Positions 20,009 through 30,355 of a stretch of 64,000 nt of DNA are shown piece by piece. The stretch spans positions 1,030,148 through 1,094,147 of the forward strand of contig NZ_JAPRAQ010000001.1 of NCBI RefSeq assembly GCF_029989365.1. Direction: 5' to 3'. The stretch comes from Bradyrhizobium sp. Arg816. GTDB lineage: Bacteria; Pseudomonadota; Alphaproteobacteria; Rhizobiales; Xanthobacteraceae. The notes beneath the pieces are model-generated. The model made no database searches, was not told where the DNA came from, and was given only the letters and a program-made list of their open reading frames with translations. How positions within the stretch are numbered: position 1 is the stretch's first letter; each line of letters opens with the position of its first letter. Position numbers and translations under genes: made by a program.

Positions 20009-20036
20009 TCAAAGGGCGGCGTATGCCGCCGCCCGC

Positions 20037-22403
20037 TCAGATCGCCGGCTTGTCGGGGCCCTGAAGCCTGGCGTGCAAATTGATCAGCCACATCGCCGTC
20101 GGCCGCAGGATGAAGAGGTCGGCGACGAGCGCCATCACCATCGAGAAGGCGCTGAGCCAGCCGAACAGCCGCAGCGACGGCAGGTCGGAGAACACGGTGA
20201 CGACAAGACCGCAGGCCAGCACCAGCGTGGTCAGGATCAGCGCCGGGCCGACCAGCACTGTCGCGCGCTCCACCGCGAGCGCCGCGCCGACGCCCGGCTT
20301 GCTCTCCAGCCTGAGGCGATTGAGGAAGTGGATCGTCGCGCTCAAGCCCAGGCCGAACGAAACGGTCAGCGCCACGACACTGGCAAATTGCAGGCCCTCG
20401 CCCATCGCCCACAGCACCGTTCCCGACATCACCACCGGGAAGATACCCGGCAGGATGCAGGCGAACATCACGACCCAGGAGCGGAAGGCCAGGCCGATGA
20501 AGATCGCGACCAGCGCGAATTCGACGGTGAGGCCGCGGTTGAGCTTCTCGATCATGCCGGCCGAATTGCGCGCGGCAATCGCGGCAAGACCCGTTACCGC
20601 GATCTCGTAGCCGGGATGCTTCTTGCGGACGGCGTCAAGTTCGGAATCGAGCTTGTCGACGATCGGTAGCAGCTGACTGGAATCCTTGTCCGGCACGCGG
20701 CCTGCGACTACGACGGCATCCTGCTCGGCGTCGATGAAGCGCCGGACCAGATGCTCGGGGATGACGTTGACATATTCCTCCAGCGTCGCGACGTCGGCGC
20801 TGCCGGCCTTGTCCGCAAGCCAGCGGCGCAGGGTCTCCAGTGACCAGACGTTGCCGACACCGGCGGCTTTCTCGACGGTCGCATGTACGTCCGCGATGGT
20901 CTGGAGCGTCTCCGGCGAGTAGAGCGTCTCACCCTTGGGGAACTGGACCAGCACGTTGACCGGATTGGCACCGGTGAGCTTGGCATCGAGCCGGTCGCTG
21001 GCGGCAACGGCCTGGCGCTTGTCCGGCACCTGATCCGCGAGCCGGTAGCGCGGCTCCAGATTGGCGTAGATGACGCCGAGGCCGGCGACGAACAGCACCG
21101 CGATCAGGCTGAACAGGCCGGGACGGCCCACCATGCGGACCGCGATCCAGTAGCAGAAATTGCGCAGCGCCTGCACGCCGGCATCCGCGCTCTGGAACTT
21201 GGAAGCAAAGACTTTCTCGTTGCGCACGAGCAGCACGCCGAACACCGGCACCAGCGACAGCACCGCGACCAGCGCGATGATGGTGGCGGCGAGGCCCGCC
21301 TCGCCGAATTTGCGGATCAGGTCGGAGTCCGAGAATTGCAACGCAATGAAGGAAATGCCGGCGGTGCCGTGCGTCAGCACGCAGGCCGGGCCCACCACCA
21401 GCACCGCGTTCTTGAACGCGGTGAACTTGTCCTGGCCTGCGATCAGCCGGTCGCGCGCGGCGAACGTCAACTGCATCGAGTCCGAGAAGCTGATCACCAT
21501 GATGAGCGGCGTCATCACGTTCAGGAACATATTGAGATTGAAATTGGCCCAGCCGAGCGCACCGAGCGCCAGCAGGATCGCGATCATCGGCGGAAACGCC
21601 GCCGCGACCATGAACGAGATCTTGCGGAAGAAGATGATGGCGATAACGCAGCCGGCCAGGATGCCGAGGATGTTGTAGGTCAGCCCGTCACGCTCGACCG
21701 CGTTGCGGATCTCGAGCTGCATCACCGGCACGCCGGAGAGCTGCACGTTGAGGCCGGTATCGCCGAGGTCTTCCTTCATCAGCGCACGGATGTCGCCGAC
21801 GGTCTTGGTCAGCTTGCTGGAGGCGACCACCTCCGGATCGAGCGAGAGCACGATCAGCGCCAGCGTGCCGTCCTCCGACAACAGCTTGCCGCGGATGATC
21901 TCGTTGTTCTTGACGGTCTCGATGAACTTGTCATAGGCCGCGCCCTCGGGCAGTTCGGGCGGGAACAGCGCCGCCGGCAGCTTGCCCGGCGCCGGCGCTT
22001 GGCGCGCCGAGAACAGCGAGACGAGGCCACGCGTGCCTTCGACCAGCTGCATGTCGGTGACGAAGTCGCGCAGCTTCTCGAGGTTATTCCGCGCCAGGAG
22101 GGTCTTGCCCTCGACCACGACGAGGACGTCGAATTCCTCGGCCGGAAACTTCTTTGTCACCGCTTCATACTGGCGGAATTCCGGCGTGTTGGACCGGAAC
22201 AGCTGCGACAGCGAATCGTCGATCTTGATCCGGTGAATGCCGAACACGGCACCGACGATCAGGGCGAGCAGAACGATGCAGGAGACGATCGGGGCCCGGA
22301 CGGCGATCAGCCCGATGCGCTCGAGCCCGAAGGCGATCGAGGACGTCGGTCCCTGCTCGACCTTGTCGACATGAACCTCATTCTCGCGGTGCTTTTCGAG
22401 CAT
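20037..22403 (-). CDS. MMPL/RND-family transporter
   Basis: 788 residues from the ATG at 22403. An upstream in-frame start at 22475 would add a polar extension without a family match. The layout is one N-terminal helix, a periplasmic domain, five helices, a second periplasmic domain and five helices. This is the single-chain duplicated RND form shared by MMPL and HpnN proteins. It has short Gly/Asp-containing helices (MVISFSDSMQLTF) and a matching second-half helix (SFGLGLSATIHFLNRLRLES). It lies between the hopanoid operon and hpnP, so lipid or hopanoid transport is possible but inferred from position only. Confidence 0.85.
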   Translation of the reverse strand: MLEKHRENEVHVDKVEQGPTSSIAFGLERIGLIAVRAPIVSCIVLLALIVGAVFGIHRIKIDDSLSQLFRSNTPEFRQYEAVTKKFPAEEFDVLVVVEGKTLLARNNLEKLRDFVTDMQLVEGTRGLVSLFSARQAPAPGKLPAALFPPELPEGAAYDKFIETVKNNEIIRGKLLSEDGTLALIVLSLDPEVVASSKLTKTVGDIRALMKEDLGDTGLNVQLSGVPVMQLEIRNAVERDGLTYNILGILAGCVIAIIFFRKISFMVAAAFPPMIAILLALGALGWANFNLNMFLNVMTPLIMVISFSDSMQLTFAARDRLIAGQDKFTAFKNAVLVVGPACVLTHGTAGISFIALQFSDSDLIRKFGEAGLAATIIALVAVLSLVPVFGVLLVRNEKVFASKFQSADAGVQALRNFCYWIAVRMVGRPGLFSLIAVLFVAGLGVIYANLEPRYRLADQVPDKRQAVAASDRLDAKLTGANPVNVLVQFPKGETLYSPETLQTIADVHATVEKAAGVGNVWSLETLRRWLADKAGSADVATLEEYVNVIPEHLVRRFIDAEQDAVVVAGRVPDKDSSQLLPIVDKLDSELDAVRKKHPGYEIAVTGLAAIAARNSAGMIEKLNRGLTVEFALVAIFIGLAFRSWVVMFACILPGIFPVVMSGTVLWAMGEGLQFASVVALTVSFGLGLSATIHFLNRLRLESKPGVGAALAVERATVLVGPALILTTLVLACGLVVTVFSDLPSLRLFGWLSAFSMVMALVADLFILRPTAMWLINLHARLQGPDKPAI

Positions 22404-22611
22404 GCCTTGTCCAGTTCCTAAATCGGCTCGGGTCTGTGAGCTTATTGCGTCCCGCGAACGGCTTGAAAATGCCATACCAATGGGAGGCTTGCCCTTTGAA
22501 AATGCGCGGAAAATCGCCGCGAGGGGTTTAGCAGGTCCAAACGCCCTCTCGCAAGCGCGCGCAAGCGCACAAATTGGATCAACATGCGGCGATTTCGACC
22601 CTTGATATCGG

Positions 22612-23394
22612 TCATTCCGGCCGAATCGTCCCGATTCGAGCGGGAGGATCGCCGCTCTCGTCTTTCAGCGCCACGCCGGTGACCTCCCGGGCCATCCCCT
22701 CACGGACCAGCCAGGCGATCTTGAAGGCGGCCTCGTCATGGCTCAACCCGGCCTTGTGGATGTTCGAGACGCAATTGCGTTCGGCATCGGTACGGCCCGG
22801 CTTCGGCGCGAAGGTCAGATAGGCGCCGAGGCTGTCGGGCGCGGACAGGCCCGGCCGCTCGCCGATCAGTGTCACCACCATGCGCGCGCCGAGAATGGCG
22901 CCGATCTCGTCGCCGAGCGCGACGCGCGCGCCTGAGGCGACAACGACATGTCCGATCGCGACGTCGTCGCCTTCCGCGAGCAGCGGCAGCAGGTGAGACA
23001 CCAGCGCCACCGCATGGGCATGGACCGCCGCCGCCGACAGGCCGTCGCCGATCACGACCGCGAGCTGGCACGGCTCCGAGCCATGTCGTGCCAACAGTTC
23101 GGCCGAGCCGGCATCGAGTTGTCGTCCCAGATCCGGCCGCCGCAAATAATCCCTGCGCTCGACCGCCTGGCTCCGCGTCTCGGTGACGATGAGGCCAAGC
23201 GCGCGGAGATCGGCGACCAGACGCGGCGCGTCGAACACTGCATGCACGGCATCGCGGGCGCGGGCATGGTCCAGCGTGAAATCCAGCAAGGCCCTTGTCG
23301 GCACGCTCGCGCCGCTTCGGCCGAGCGCGACGCGCGCGGGCGTGAGCGACCGCAGATCGAGGGTCGGGCGGCGCGGGACGGCCGGGTCAGACAT
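22612..23394 (-). CDS. eutC: Ethanolamine ammonia-lyase small subunit EutC
   Basis: 260 residues. With EutB it forms the adenosylcobalamin-dependent lyase that splits ethanolamine to acetaldehyde and ammonia. The conserved EutC segments are present: [16 protein letters not shown] at the N-terminus, [16 protein letters not shown] in the middle, [20 protein letters not shown], and [19 protein letters not shown] near the C-terminus. The ATG follows the hpnP stop by six bases, so hpnP and eutC are on one transcript. Confidence 0.95.
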   Translation of the reverse strand: MSDPAVPRRPTLDLRSLTPARVALGRSGASVPTRALLDFTLDHARARDAVHAVFDAPRLVADLRALGLIVTETRSQAVERRDYLRRPDLGRQLDAGSAELLARHGSEPCQLAVVIGDGLSAAAVHAHAVALVSHLLPLLAEGDDVAIGHVVVASGARVALGDEIGAILGARMVVTLIGERPGLSAPDSLGAYLTFAPKPGRTDAERNCVSNIHKAGLSHDEAAFKIAWLVREGMAREVTGVALKDESGDPPARIGTIRPE

Positions 23395-23400
23395 GTCGCG

Positions 23401-24987
23401 TCATTCGGCGGGAACGGAGGCCTCGCGCAGCCGCAGCGAATAGTTCGAGGCGTTCTGCTTGCCGCTGGAGGCCGCGCGCGCAAAGGTGATGAGATGGTGC
23501 GCGATCAAGGTGCAGCCAATCAGCCCTTCGAGGTCGCCGCGCTTGATGCGTCCGAGCGCAAACTTCCAGAACACGCGCCTGTAGTCGCCGAGCACGCCGA
23601 CCTTCCAGAAGATGTTGCGTAGCATGACGAGACCGCGCCGGATGTTGGGCCAGGTCTTCATCTCGTCCGGTGTCGGCATCTTCAGGCGGTGCACATAGAC
23701 GTTGTCGCATTGATATTGGAAGCGCGCGTAGACCTTCTCGGGCTCGTAGGCGACGCTCATGGCGTGCTTCCAGGATGCGACGACCTCGTCATAGGGCAAC
23801 AGGAAGTCGACGTTGGAATCGCGGCCGTCATCCTCGATCAGGCGTCCCTCGCGCTCCAGACGGTCCCACAGCGGCGTCTTCGGCAGCGCCTGGAGCAGGT
23901 TGATCGTGAGCAGCGGAATCCGGGACTCCTCGACGAAGGCCAGCAGCGCCTCCGAGGTGTTCGGCTTGTCGGTGTCGAGCCCCATGATGATGCCGGACAC
24001 GACCTCCATGCCGTAGGAATTGATCGTTTGCACGCCCTCGAGGATCGGGACCATCATGTTGTGGTCCTTGTGCATCGCCTTCAGCGCGTCGGGATCGGGC
24101 GTCTCGATGCCGCAGAAGATGGTGATGAAATAGGCCTCGCGCATCTTCTCGAGGATCTCGGGCCGCTTGGCGATGTTGAGCGTCGCCTCGCAGGCGAGCC
24201 GCACCACATAGCCGGTCCGCTTCTGCCATTCGATCAGATGCGGCAGCAGGTCCATCGCCGCCTTGCGGTTGCCGATGAAATTGTCGTCGACGAAATAGAC
24301 CGTGTCGGTCATGCCGCATTCGCGCAGGCGGTCGAGCTCGGCGATGATCTGCTCGGGCGACTTAAGGCGTGGATTGCGGCCGTAGAGGCCGGGGATGTCG
24401 CAGAACTCGCACTGATAGGGGCAGCCGCTGGAATACTGGATGCTGCCGAGGAAGTACTTCTTCACGTCGGCGAGTTCGTAGGCCGGGATCGGAAACTCCG
24501 TCATCGGCACGCGGTCCTTGGTGGTGAGCACCACCTGCTCCCCGGGACGCGACGTGTCGCGCGCCAACATCTCGAGCAACTGATTGGTGGCGTCGCCGAG
24601 CTCGCCGACATGGAGATAGTCGAACGACGGATAATAGTCCGGGCAGGCGCTGACGGAGGGACCGCCGAGCGCGACCGGGAGATCGAATTCATGGGCGCGG
24701 CGGCAGATGTCGTTCATCTGCTGGCGCTGGATGTGCATGCCGCTGACGAAGACCGCCTCCGCCCACGCGAACTCTTCGTTGGTCGCGCGACGGAGATTCT
24801 CGTCGACGAACTTGACCTCCCAGTCCTCGGGCAGATAGGCCGCGAGCAGCAAAAGCCCCTGCGGGGGCATGAAGGCGCGGACGCCGTCGGTCAATGGATA
24901 GGAATGCTCGAACGTCCCGAACGACGAGGTGTACCGCGGAAACACGCACAGAATCCGCCGGGCCGTACCGTTACTTTCAGCTCGCAT
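23401..24987 (-). CDS. hpnP: Hopanoid C-2 methylase HpnP (B12-binding radical SAM)
   Basis: 528 residues from the ATG at 24987, preceded by GGGGGAG at a good distance; a TTG one codon earlier is ignored. The N-terminal part (10-140) is a cobalamin-binding-type domain, with VFVSGMHIQR and VALGGPSVS. The radical SAM cluster CxxxCxxC is Cys189, Cys193, Cys196 (SGCPYQCEFCDIPGLYGR). A C-terminal DUF4070-type region follows (VYARFQYQCDNVYVHR, GDYRRVFWKFALGRIKRGD). Family knowledge: HpnP methylates hopanoids at C-2. The protein lacks the N-terminal layout of HpnJ. It lies between eutB and eutC. Confidence 0.88.
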   Translation of the reverse strand: MRAESNGTARRILCVFPRYTSSFGTFEHSYPLTDGVRAFMPPQGLLLLAAYLPEDWEVKFVDENLRRATNEEFAWAEAVFVSGMHIQRQQMNDICRRAHEFDLPVALGGPSVSACPDYYPSFDYLHVGELGDATNQLLEMLARDTSRPGEQVVLTTKDRVPMTEFPIPAYELADVKKYFLGSIQYSSGCPYQCEFCDIPGLYGRNPRLKSPEQIIAELDRLRECGMTDTVYFVDDNFIGNRKAAMDLLPHLIEWQKRTGYVVRLACEATLNIAKRPEILEKMREAYFITIFCGIETPDPDALKAMHKDHNMMVPILEGVQTINSYGMEVVSGIIMGLDTDKPNTSEALLAFVEESRIPLLTINLLQALPKTPLWDRLEREGRLIEDDGRDSNVDFLLPYDEVVASWKHAMSVAYEPEKVYARFQYQCDNVYVHRLKMPTPDEMKTWPNIRRGLVMLRNIFWKVGVLGDYRRVFWKFALGRIKRGDLEGLIGCTLIAHHLITFARAASSGKQNASNYSLRLREASVPAE

Positions 24988-25040
24988 CAAAGCTCCCCCG
25001 CCACGGTCGACATAGCTGCGGAAATTGCCAGCCAGACCAT

Positions 25041-25069
25041 AGCGTAATGCTGTCGGCGGAATTTCTCAA
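25041..25069 (-). promoter_or_regulatory. Weak candidate promoter before hpnP
   Basis: Read on the minus strand: TTGAGA (25069-25064), a 17-base spacer, and TACGCT (25046-25041), 54 bases before the hpnP ATG. The -35 matches the consensus at five of six positions but the -10 at only three. It falls in the 150-base gap between eutB and hpnP, which is long enough for a separate promoter. Confidence 0.25.
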
Positions 25070-25137
25070 TATTGTGGCAGGACGATAATTCCGAGAGGGA
25101 CCAATGGTTTCCTATGAGCCCGGGCGCTCCCGCCGCG

Positions 25138-26520
25138 TCAGGCGATCAGACGCGAGGCAAAATCGGGGAGCAGGCCTGCATCGCCGGCAAGACGGAAATC
25201 GGCGCCCGCAATCCCCGACTGCACCAGCCAGTCGTCGAATTCCGGCGCGCGGCGCAGCCCGAAGACGTCGCGGACATAGAGCGCGTCGTGAAAAGAGGTC
25301 GACTGGTAGTTCAGCATGACGTCGTCGGCCCCGGGGACACCCATGATGAAGGTGACGCCGGCGGCCGCCAGCAGCGTCAGCAGATTGTCCATGTCGTCCT
25401 GGTCCGCCTCGGCGTGGTTGGTGTAGCAGATGTCGATCCCGAGCGGCAGGCCGAGCAGCTTGCCGCAAAAATGATCCTCCAGCCCGGCGCGGATGATTTC
25501 CTTGCCGTCGTAGAGATATTCCGGCCCGATGAAGCCGACCACGCTGTTGACCAGCAATGGCGCATAGGCGCGGGCGACCGCATAGGCCCGCGCCTCGCAG
25601 GTCTGCTGGTCGACGCCATGATGGGCGCCCGCCGACAGCGCCGAGCCCTGGCCGGTCTCGAAATACATCACGTTCTCGCCGACCGTGCCGCGCTTCTGCG
25701 ACAGGCCGGCCTGCTGCGCCTCCTTCAGGAGCGCGAGGTCGACGCCAAAGCTGCGATTGGCGGCCTCGGTGCCGGCGACCGACTGGAAGACGAGGTCGAC
25801 CGGCACGCCCTGCCCGATCAGCGACAGCGTCGTCGTGACATGGGTCAGCACGCAAGCTTGCGTCGGGATCTTCAGCCGGGCGATGATCTCGTCGAGCAGC
25901 CGCAGCAATTGCGCGATGACAGCGGGATCGTCGCTCGCCGGATTGATGCCGATGCAGGCATCGCCGGCCCCCAACAGGATGCCGTCGAGGATCGAGGCGG
26001 TGATGCCCCTGGCATCGTCGAAGGGATGGTTGGGCTGGAGCCGCGTGCTCATCCGCCCCTTCAGGCCGATGGTGTTGCGGAAGGCGGTGGTGACCTCGCA
26101 TTTCCGCGCCGCCAGGATCAGGTCCTGGTTGCGCATCAGCTTTGAGACCGCGGCCGCCATCTCCGGGGTGATGCCGCCCGCCAGCCCGCGCAAAACCTCT
26201 GATGTCGCCACGTCCGACAGCAGCCAGTCGCGAAAGGCGCCGACCGTCAGCGAAGCCACCGGCGCGAATGCCTTGGCATCGTGGCTGTCGATCACGAGGC
26301 GGGTGACCTCGTCGGCTTCGTAGGGGATGACCGCTTCCTGCAAGAACTGCCCGAGCGGGACGTCGGCGAGCGCCATCCGCGCCGCGATCATCTGCTCGGC
26401 GCTTGCGGCGGAAATCCCGGCCAGCCGGTCGCCGGAGCGCGGCGGTGTCGCCTTGGCGAGCAGGTCGCGCAGGTCCGGGAATGTGTAGGTCGTGGCGTCG
26501 ATTGTGTGGCGGTAGACCAA
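25138..26520 (-). CDS. eutB: Ethanolamine ammonia-lyase large subunit EutB
   Basis: 460 residues starting at TTG (26520). This start fits the family N-terminus (VYRHTIDATTYTFPDL), and GGAGG lies about seven bases before it; no ATG is available there. Family segments include the cobalamin- and substrate-site stretches LGAGDACIGINPASDD, TQACVLTHVTTT and FQSVAGTEAANRSFGVD, and NSVVGFIGPEYLYDGKEIIRAGLEDHF. EutB holds the active site of the B12-dependent lyase. Its partner eutC lies beyond hpnP rather than directly downstream. Confidence 0.95.
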   Translation of the reverse strand: MVYRHTIDATTYTFPDLRDLLAKATPPRSGDRLAGISAASAEQMIAARMALADVPLGQFLQEAVIPYEADEVTRLVIDSHDAKAFAPVASLTVGAFRDWLLSDVATSEVLRGLAGGITPEMAAAVSKLMRNQDLILAARKCEVTTAFRNTIGLKGRMSTRLQPNHPFDDARGITASILDGILLGAGDACIGINPASDDPAVIAQLLRLLDEIIARLKIPTQACVLTHVTTTLSLIGQGVPVDLVFQSVAGTEAANRSFGVDLALLKEAQQAGLSQKRGTVGENVMYFETGQGSALSAGAHHGVDQQTCEARAYAVARAYAPLLVNSVVGFIGPEYLYDGKEIIRAGLEDHFCGKLLGLPLGIDICYTNHAEADQDDMDNLLTLLAAAGVTFIMGVPGADDVMLNYQSTSFHDALYVRDVFGLRRAPEFDDWLVQSGIAGADFRLAGDAGLLPDFASRLIA

Positions 26521-26739
26521 AGGCCCCTCCGGGGTTCATCGGCCAGTGGCCGACATCAGCGCGATCCCAAACTATACCCAGATCAAGACACTGAAATATC
26601 TTACTTTTCTTTCGACTAAGGACGAAGGGGCCGGGCCACGGCGTTAAGACGGCGTCCATCTTCATTCTGCATAGTTTTGCATCAATTCTATACGACCGCG
26701 CTCTCCGGCCGCTGCCGGCCATTGGGGCCTCTGAAAAGC

Positions 26740-28479
26740 ATGACAACCGACCGTTCTGGGAATGCCACGGGGCTGGCAGGCCGTTTCACGCTTGCGACCA
26801 AGCTCTATGCGATCTTCGCGCTGTTCGCGCTGCTCACGGCGGCGATCGCGCTGCTGTCCGACTACAACAGCCGCCGCAGCGCCGAGTTGACGAGCGCGAT
26901 CGAGACGGCGAACGCCGCAGCCCTCAATGTCGAGCGGGTCAACTCGCTGGTCTACGCGGTCGTGATGGAATCGCGCGGCGTCTACATGACGACCGAACCG
27001 GCCGTCGTGAAGAAATACGGCGAAGGCCTGCTCAAGTTCAACGCCCAGATCCTCGACGTCGTGAAGCGCTGGGAGACCATCGTCAAAGCCGACGATGCCG
27101 AGCAGTTCGCCACGTTCAAGAAGCGCATCGAGCAGTTCGTCGAATTCCGCAAAGAGCTGGTGCGCCGCGGCGTCGAGATCAATGCGGCCGCGGGCCGCGA
27201 ATGGGGCGACAACGACGCCAATCGCGCCGTGCGCTCGGCGCTGAACAAGGATCTCGAGGCGCTGTCCAAGGTCTATGCCGAACGCGCCAGGCAGATCGCG
27301 CACGAGACCGAGACCAATCGCACCCTCTCCTTCGTGCTGACCTGCCTCGGCGGCGTCGCGCTGGCCCTCGTCGTGATCGGCATCGTCATCATCGCCCGCT
27401 CGATCGCCCGTCCCCTCTCCGCCATCACCGCGACCATCGAGCAGGTCGCGGACGGCGCCGAGAATGTCGTGGTGCCGCACTCCGACCGCGCCGACGAGAT
27501 CGGCGCGTTGGCACGCGCCATCCAGATCTTCCAGGACGCGATGGGCCGCAACCGCAATCTCGCCTCGCAGGTCTCGCAGGACTCCGCGGCCCGCGAGCAG
27601 CGCGCCCGCCACATCGAGCAATCCGTCGAGGCGTTTCGCGAGGCGATCGGCGCGATCATGCGCGGCCTCAGCGACAACGCCTCCGTCATGCGCGAGACGG
27701 CACAGACCATCACCCGTGTCACGGCGGATGCCAGCAGCCGCGCCGGCACCGCGGCGAACGCCACCGAGCAGGCCTCGCGCAACGTCACGGCGGTGGCAGG
27801 CGCGGCCGAGGAGCTGTCCGCGTCGGTGGTGGAGATCGGCCGCCAGGTCCGGCAGTCCGCAGGCGCCGTCGAGCAGACCGGCCAGCGCACCGAGAAGTCG
27901 ATCTCCGAGATCGAAAGCCTCGCGGCCGCCACCCAGCGCATCGACGGCGTGCTCAATCTGATCCAGGCGATCGCCGAGCAGACCAATCTGCTCGCGCTCA
28001 ACGCCACCATCGAAGCCGCGCGCGCCGGTGACGCCGGCCGCGGCTTTGCCGTGGTCGCGCACGAAGTGAAGGCGCTGGCGGGTCAGACCGCCAAGGCGAC
28101 CGCCGAGATCGGCGAGAACGTCTCGATGATCCAGGCGTCCACTCGCAACGCGGTCGATGCCGTGCGCGAGATCGGCGGCGCCGTGCGCGAGATCAACGAC
28201 GTCACCTCGGCAATCGCCGGCGCCATCGGCCAGCAGGACGCCGCCACGCGCGAGATCTCGTCCAACGCGCAAAGCGCCGCGCAGGGCAACGAGACCCTGG
28301 TCGCCAACATCACCTCGCTGCGCGACGCCATCGGCGAGACCGACACGGCGGCAACCTCCGTGCTGACGGCGGCGAGCAGCCTGACGGACACGGCGGACAC
28401 GCTGTCGCGCGAGGTGGAAAAGTTCTTCCAGAACCTGCGTTCGGGCGCGGCGGACAGCCGCGTCGCCAAGGCCGGGTGA
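26740..28479 (+). CDS. Methyl-accepting chemotaxis protein
   Basis: 579 residues from the ATG at 26740. TM1 spans about 17-40, followed by a periplasmic sensor of about 160 residues predicted to be helical (four-helix-bundle type) and TM2 (about 205-228). Then come HAMP ([20 protein letters not shown]...) and a cytoplasmic signalling domain whose hairpin tip reads [20 protein letters not shown]. There is no C-terminal CheR-binding pentapeptide. It is divergent from eutB across about 220 bases, so ethanolamine or a related amine is a possible ligand, by position only. Confidence 0.93.
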   Translation: MTTDRSGNATGLAGRFTLATKLYAIFALFALLTAAIALLSDYNSRRSAELTSAIETANAAALNVERVNSLVYAVVMESRGVYMTTEPAVVKKYGEGLLKFNAQILDVVKRWETIVKADDAEQFATFKKRIEQFVEFRKELVRRGVEINAAAGREWGDNDANRAVRSALNKDLEALSKVYAERARQIAHETETNRTLSFVLTCLGGVALALVVIGIVIIARSIARPLSAITATIEQVADGAENVVVPHSDRADEIGALARAIQIFQDAMGRNRNLASQVSQDSAAREQRARHIEQSVEAFREAIGAIMRGLSDNASVMRETAQTITRVTADASSRAGTAANATEQASRNVTAVAGAAEELSASVVEIGRQVRQSAGAVEQTGQRTEKSISEIESLAAATQRIDGVLNLIQAIAEQTNLLALNATIEAARAGDAGRGFAVVAHEVKALAGQTAKATAEIGENVSMIQASTRNAVDAVREIGGAVREINDVTSAIAGAIGQQDAATREISSNAQSAAQGNETLVANITSLRDAIGETDTAATSVLTAASSLTDTADTLSREVEKFFQNLRSGAADSRVAKAG

Positions 28480-28691
28480 CGGCGCGTCCACCGCGGCCGA
28501 AGGCGGCGGTGGGGTCTGCCCAACAAAAATCCGGAAAACAACCCCATGCACAGTAGGCAGGGATAGCTGAATCAATGGCTTGATCGCCGGCGCGAACGCC
28601 TGCTGATTTTACGAAATGTGTTTGACGCGTCGGGCAAAACACTGGCATGATGTCATCATGGCGCATTCAGCCCCCAAGCGAGACGGGACTA

Positions 28692-30146
28692 TCATTCCGA
28701 ACTCGATGGATCGACCAATATGCGAACGCGGCCGTCGGCATCCTCGACTTCACGATAACGGCTCAACTCCGCCTTGAGGTCGGGGTCCGATTTGGCCCAG
28801 GCCAGCCAATCGAACGGCATTGAGCTCAGCAGATAGGTATCCACGAGAATCACGTTCGGCCGACCGGCTCGCAGGTCCGCGAGCAGCAGCCGCCGCTCGA
28901 AATTGATGATGCCGTCCAGTTTCGCTCGCTCATCCTCGGGCAGTTGCGAGCTCTTCTGTTGAAGCATCGAGCCGGCCGCCAACGCCTGCCCACACGTGTT
29001 GCCCGCCCAGGTCGCATTGATCTGACGGACGAGCGGATGCCCGAGAGCGACGTGATCGCCGATCGTGATCAGCCGCGGATGCTTTGCAAGGGCCAGGATA
29101 CGCCCCTCCAGTGGCGGGAACGGCCGCACCTGAAGGGATAAACGGGAGCCGATGCACACAATCGCAGCAAGAGCGCAGATCATCACAGGCAGGCGCAACG
29201 TCTTCGTGCGAGCCTGCAGCAATGGCGCGGCACTCGCAAACATGCAAAGCGCAAATGCGGTGTAGGTCCAGCCCTTGCCCTGGATGATGAAACTCGCCGC
29301 TCCGCCAACCGCTGCGGCCAGCCACGGCGTTGCGCCGCCTTCCCATTTGAAGTCGTGCGGAGCCAACAGGCGCACGAGGCCGACGGAAGCGACCAGCATA
29401 ACGGCCGGGAAAAACAGCAGACCGCCGAAATCCATCCTCAATGGCACATAGGCGGCAGTGACCATCGGGGCAAAGGTCAACAGATAAGCCGGAAAGAAGA
29501 TGGCGAGCACCGCTCCGTAGCCGATGACGACGGCAGCGGCCGCACACGCTTCGGGGGTGAACAAGGGTCTGATGGAGCGTTGACGGAGGACGCAGATGAT
29601 GATCGGCAGACCGACCACGAGGGTCAGGTAGGGCTTCAGGCTCATGGCCAACCCGGCACCCAGTCCCGCCAGGATCGCAACCGGTCCGGGCGCAAGCCCG
29701 CGCCAGCGGATCGCAGCGATGGCGACGAACGGCGTCATCGCAATGACGGCGATGTGTTCACGCTGTCCGAATACGGCGCCGGGAAAAATCGCGAACAGGA
29801 ATGCGAGCACGCACGCCGTAATGCTCCTCTCGTCGGCTTCCAGCTTTGCCGCCGCAGCGGCGCGATCGATGATGGCGAGCGCGGCAACGATCTCGATCAT
29901 CACCAGGATGATCACGATGATCTCGGGGGCAATGCCGGTGACGCGCGCAAGCTGCAACGCCGGCATGTACAAATAGACCGACAGCGGTGGATTCAGCTCG
30001 AAGACGTCGACGCCGAGCCTTCCGCCATCGAGAACTTTCTCGCCTTCGGTCAGCAGGCAGCTCAAATCCGCGTTGAGAACGACAGGCATTTGAACGAGCA
30101 AGGCCATCAGCAGGATCGCCGACACGATGATCCAGCGGTAGCTCAT
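28692..30146 (-). CDS. Polytopic membrane protein, GT-C-like
   Basis: 484 residues from the ATG at 30146, which has AGGAAG about ten bases upstream; another ATG at 30167 is possible. About ten to twelve hydrophobic segments. The first extracytoplasmic loop has NADLSCLLTEGEKVLDGGRLG then VFELNPPLSVYL. An acidic residue in loop 1 followed by NPPL is the pattern of GT-C (GT39/ArnT-like) glycosyltransferases that use polyprenyl-linked sugars. The C-terminal 150 residues are soluble. No operon partner; donor and acceptor are unknown. Confidence 0.65.
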   Translation of the reverse strand: MSYRWIIVSAILLMALLVQMPVVLNADLSCLLTEGEKVLDGGRLGVDVFELNPPLSVYLYMPALQLARVTGIAPEIIVIILVMIEIVAALAIIDRAAAAAKLEADERSITACVLAFLFAIFPGAVFGQREHIAVIAMTPFVAIAAIRWRGLAPGPVAILAGLGAGLAMSLKPYLTLVVGLPIIICVLRQRSIRPLFTPEACAAAAVVIGYGAVLAIFFPAYLLTFAPMVTAAYVPLRMDFGGLLFFPAVMLVASVGLVRLLAPHDFKWEGGATPWLAAAVGGAASFIIQGKGWTYTAFALCMFASAAPLLQARTKTLRLPVMICALAAIVCIGSRLSLQVRPFPPLEGRILALAKHPRLITIGDHVALGHPLVRQINATWAGNTCGQALAAGSMLQQKSSQLPEDERAKLDGIINFERRLLLADLRAGRPNVILVDTYLLSSMPFDWLAWAKSDPDLKAELSRYREVEDADGRVRILVDPSSSE

Positions 30147-30316
30147 GCTAAACGTGCTTCCTGACATGGCCAGGGGCGTGACCGCCTCTCTTGACGCCGG
30201 CAAAGGCCCTCTCCTCGACGGAAGCGGTCTATTCTCTCACCCGTGCGCGGACCTGCCGCAGCGCGCACTCAGCGCCACTTTCAATCGAGAGTCGTTACTA
30301 TTGTGCTACAATGATC

Positions 30317-30355
30317 TGAAACAATACCGCAGCGACCTGAAACAGTGCCGTTTCA
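30317..30355. promoter_or_regulatory. Operator-like TGAAAC repeats
   Basis: TGAAAC at 30317-30322, TGAAAC at 30338-30343 and GTTTCA at 30350-30355. The two direct copies are 21 bases apart (two helical turns), and the second forms an inverted pair with the third across a 6-base spacer. This is a typical dimer-site layout. It may have controlled the gene of which only a nitrilase tail remains. Confidence 0.4.

Noticed and set aside
20883..22421. 512-residue plus-strand frame opposite the MMPL gene
   Set aside because: Low-complexity, Arg/His/Glu/Asp-rich composition typical of antisense frames in GC-rich genes; the minus-strand frame has clear membrane helices.
24988..25137. EcfG-type (general stress) promoter before hpnP
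   Set aside because: hpnP is stress-controlled in some relatives, but no GGAAC and CGTT pair at the required 16-17 base spacing is present here; GGAAAC and CGTC are 23 bases apart.
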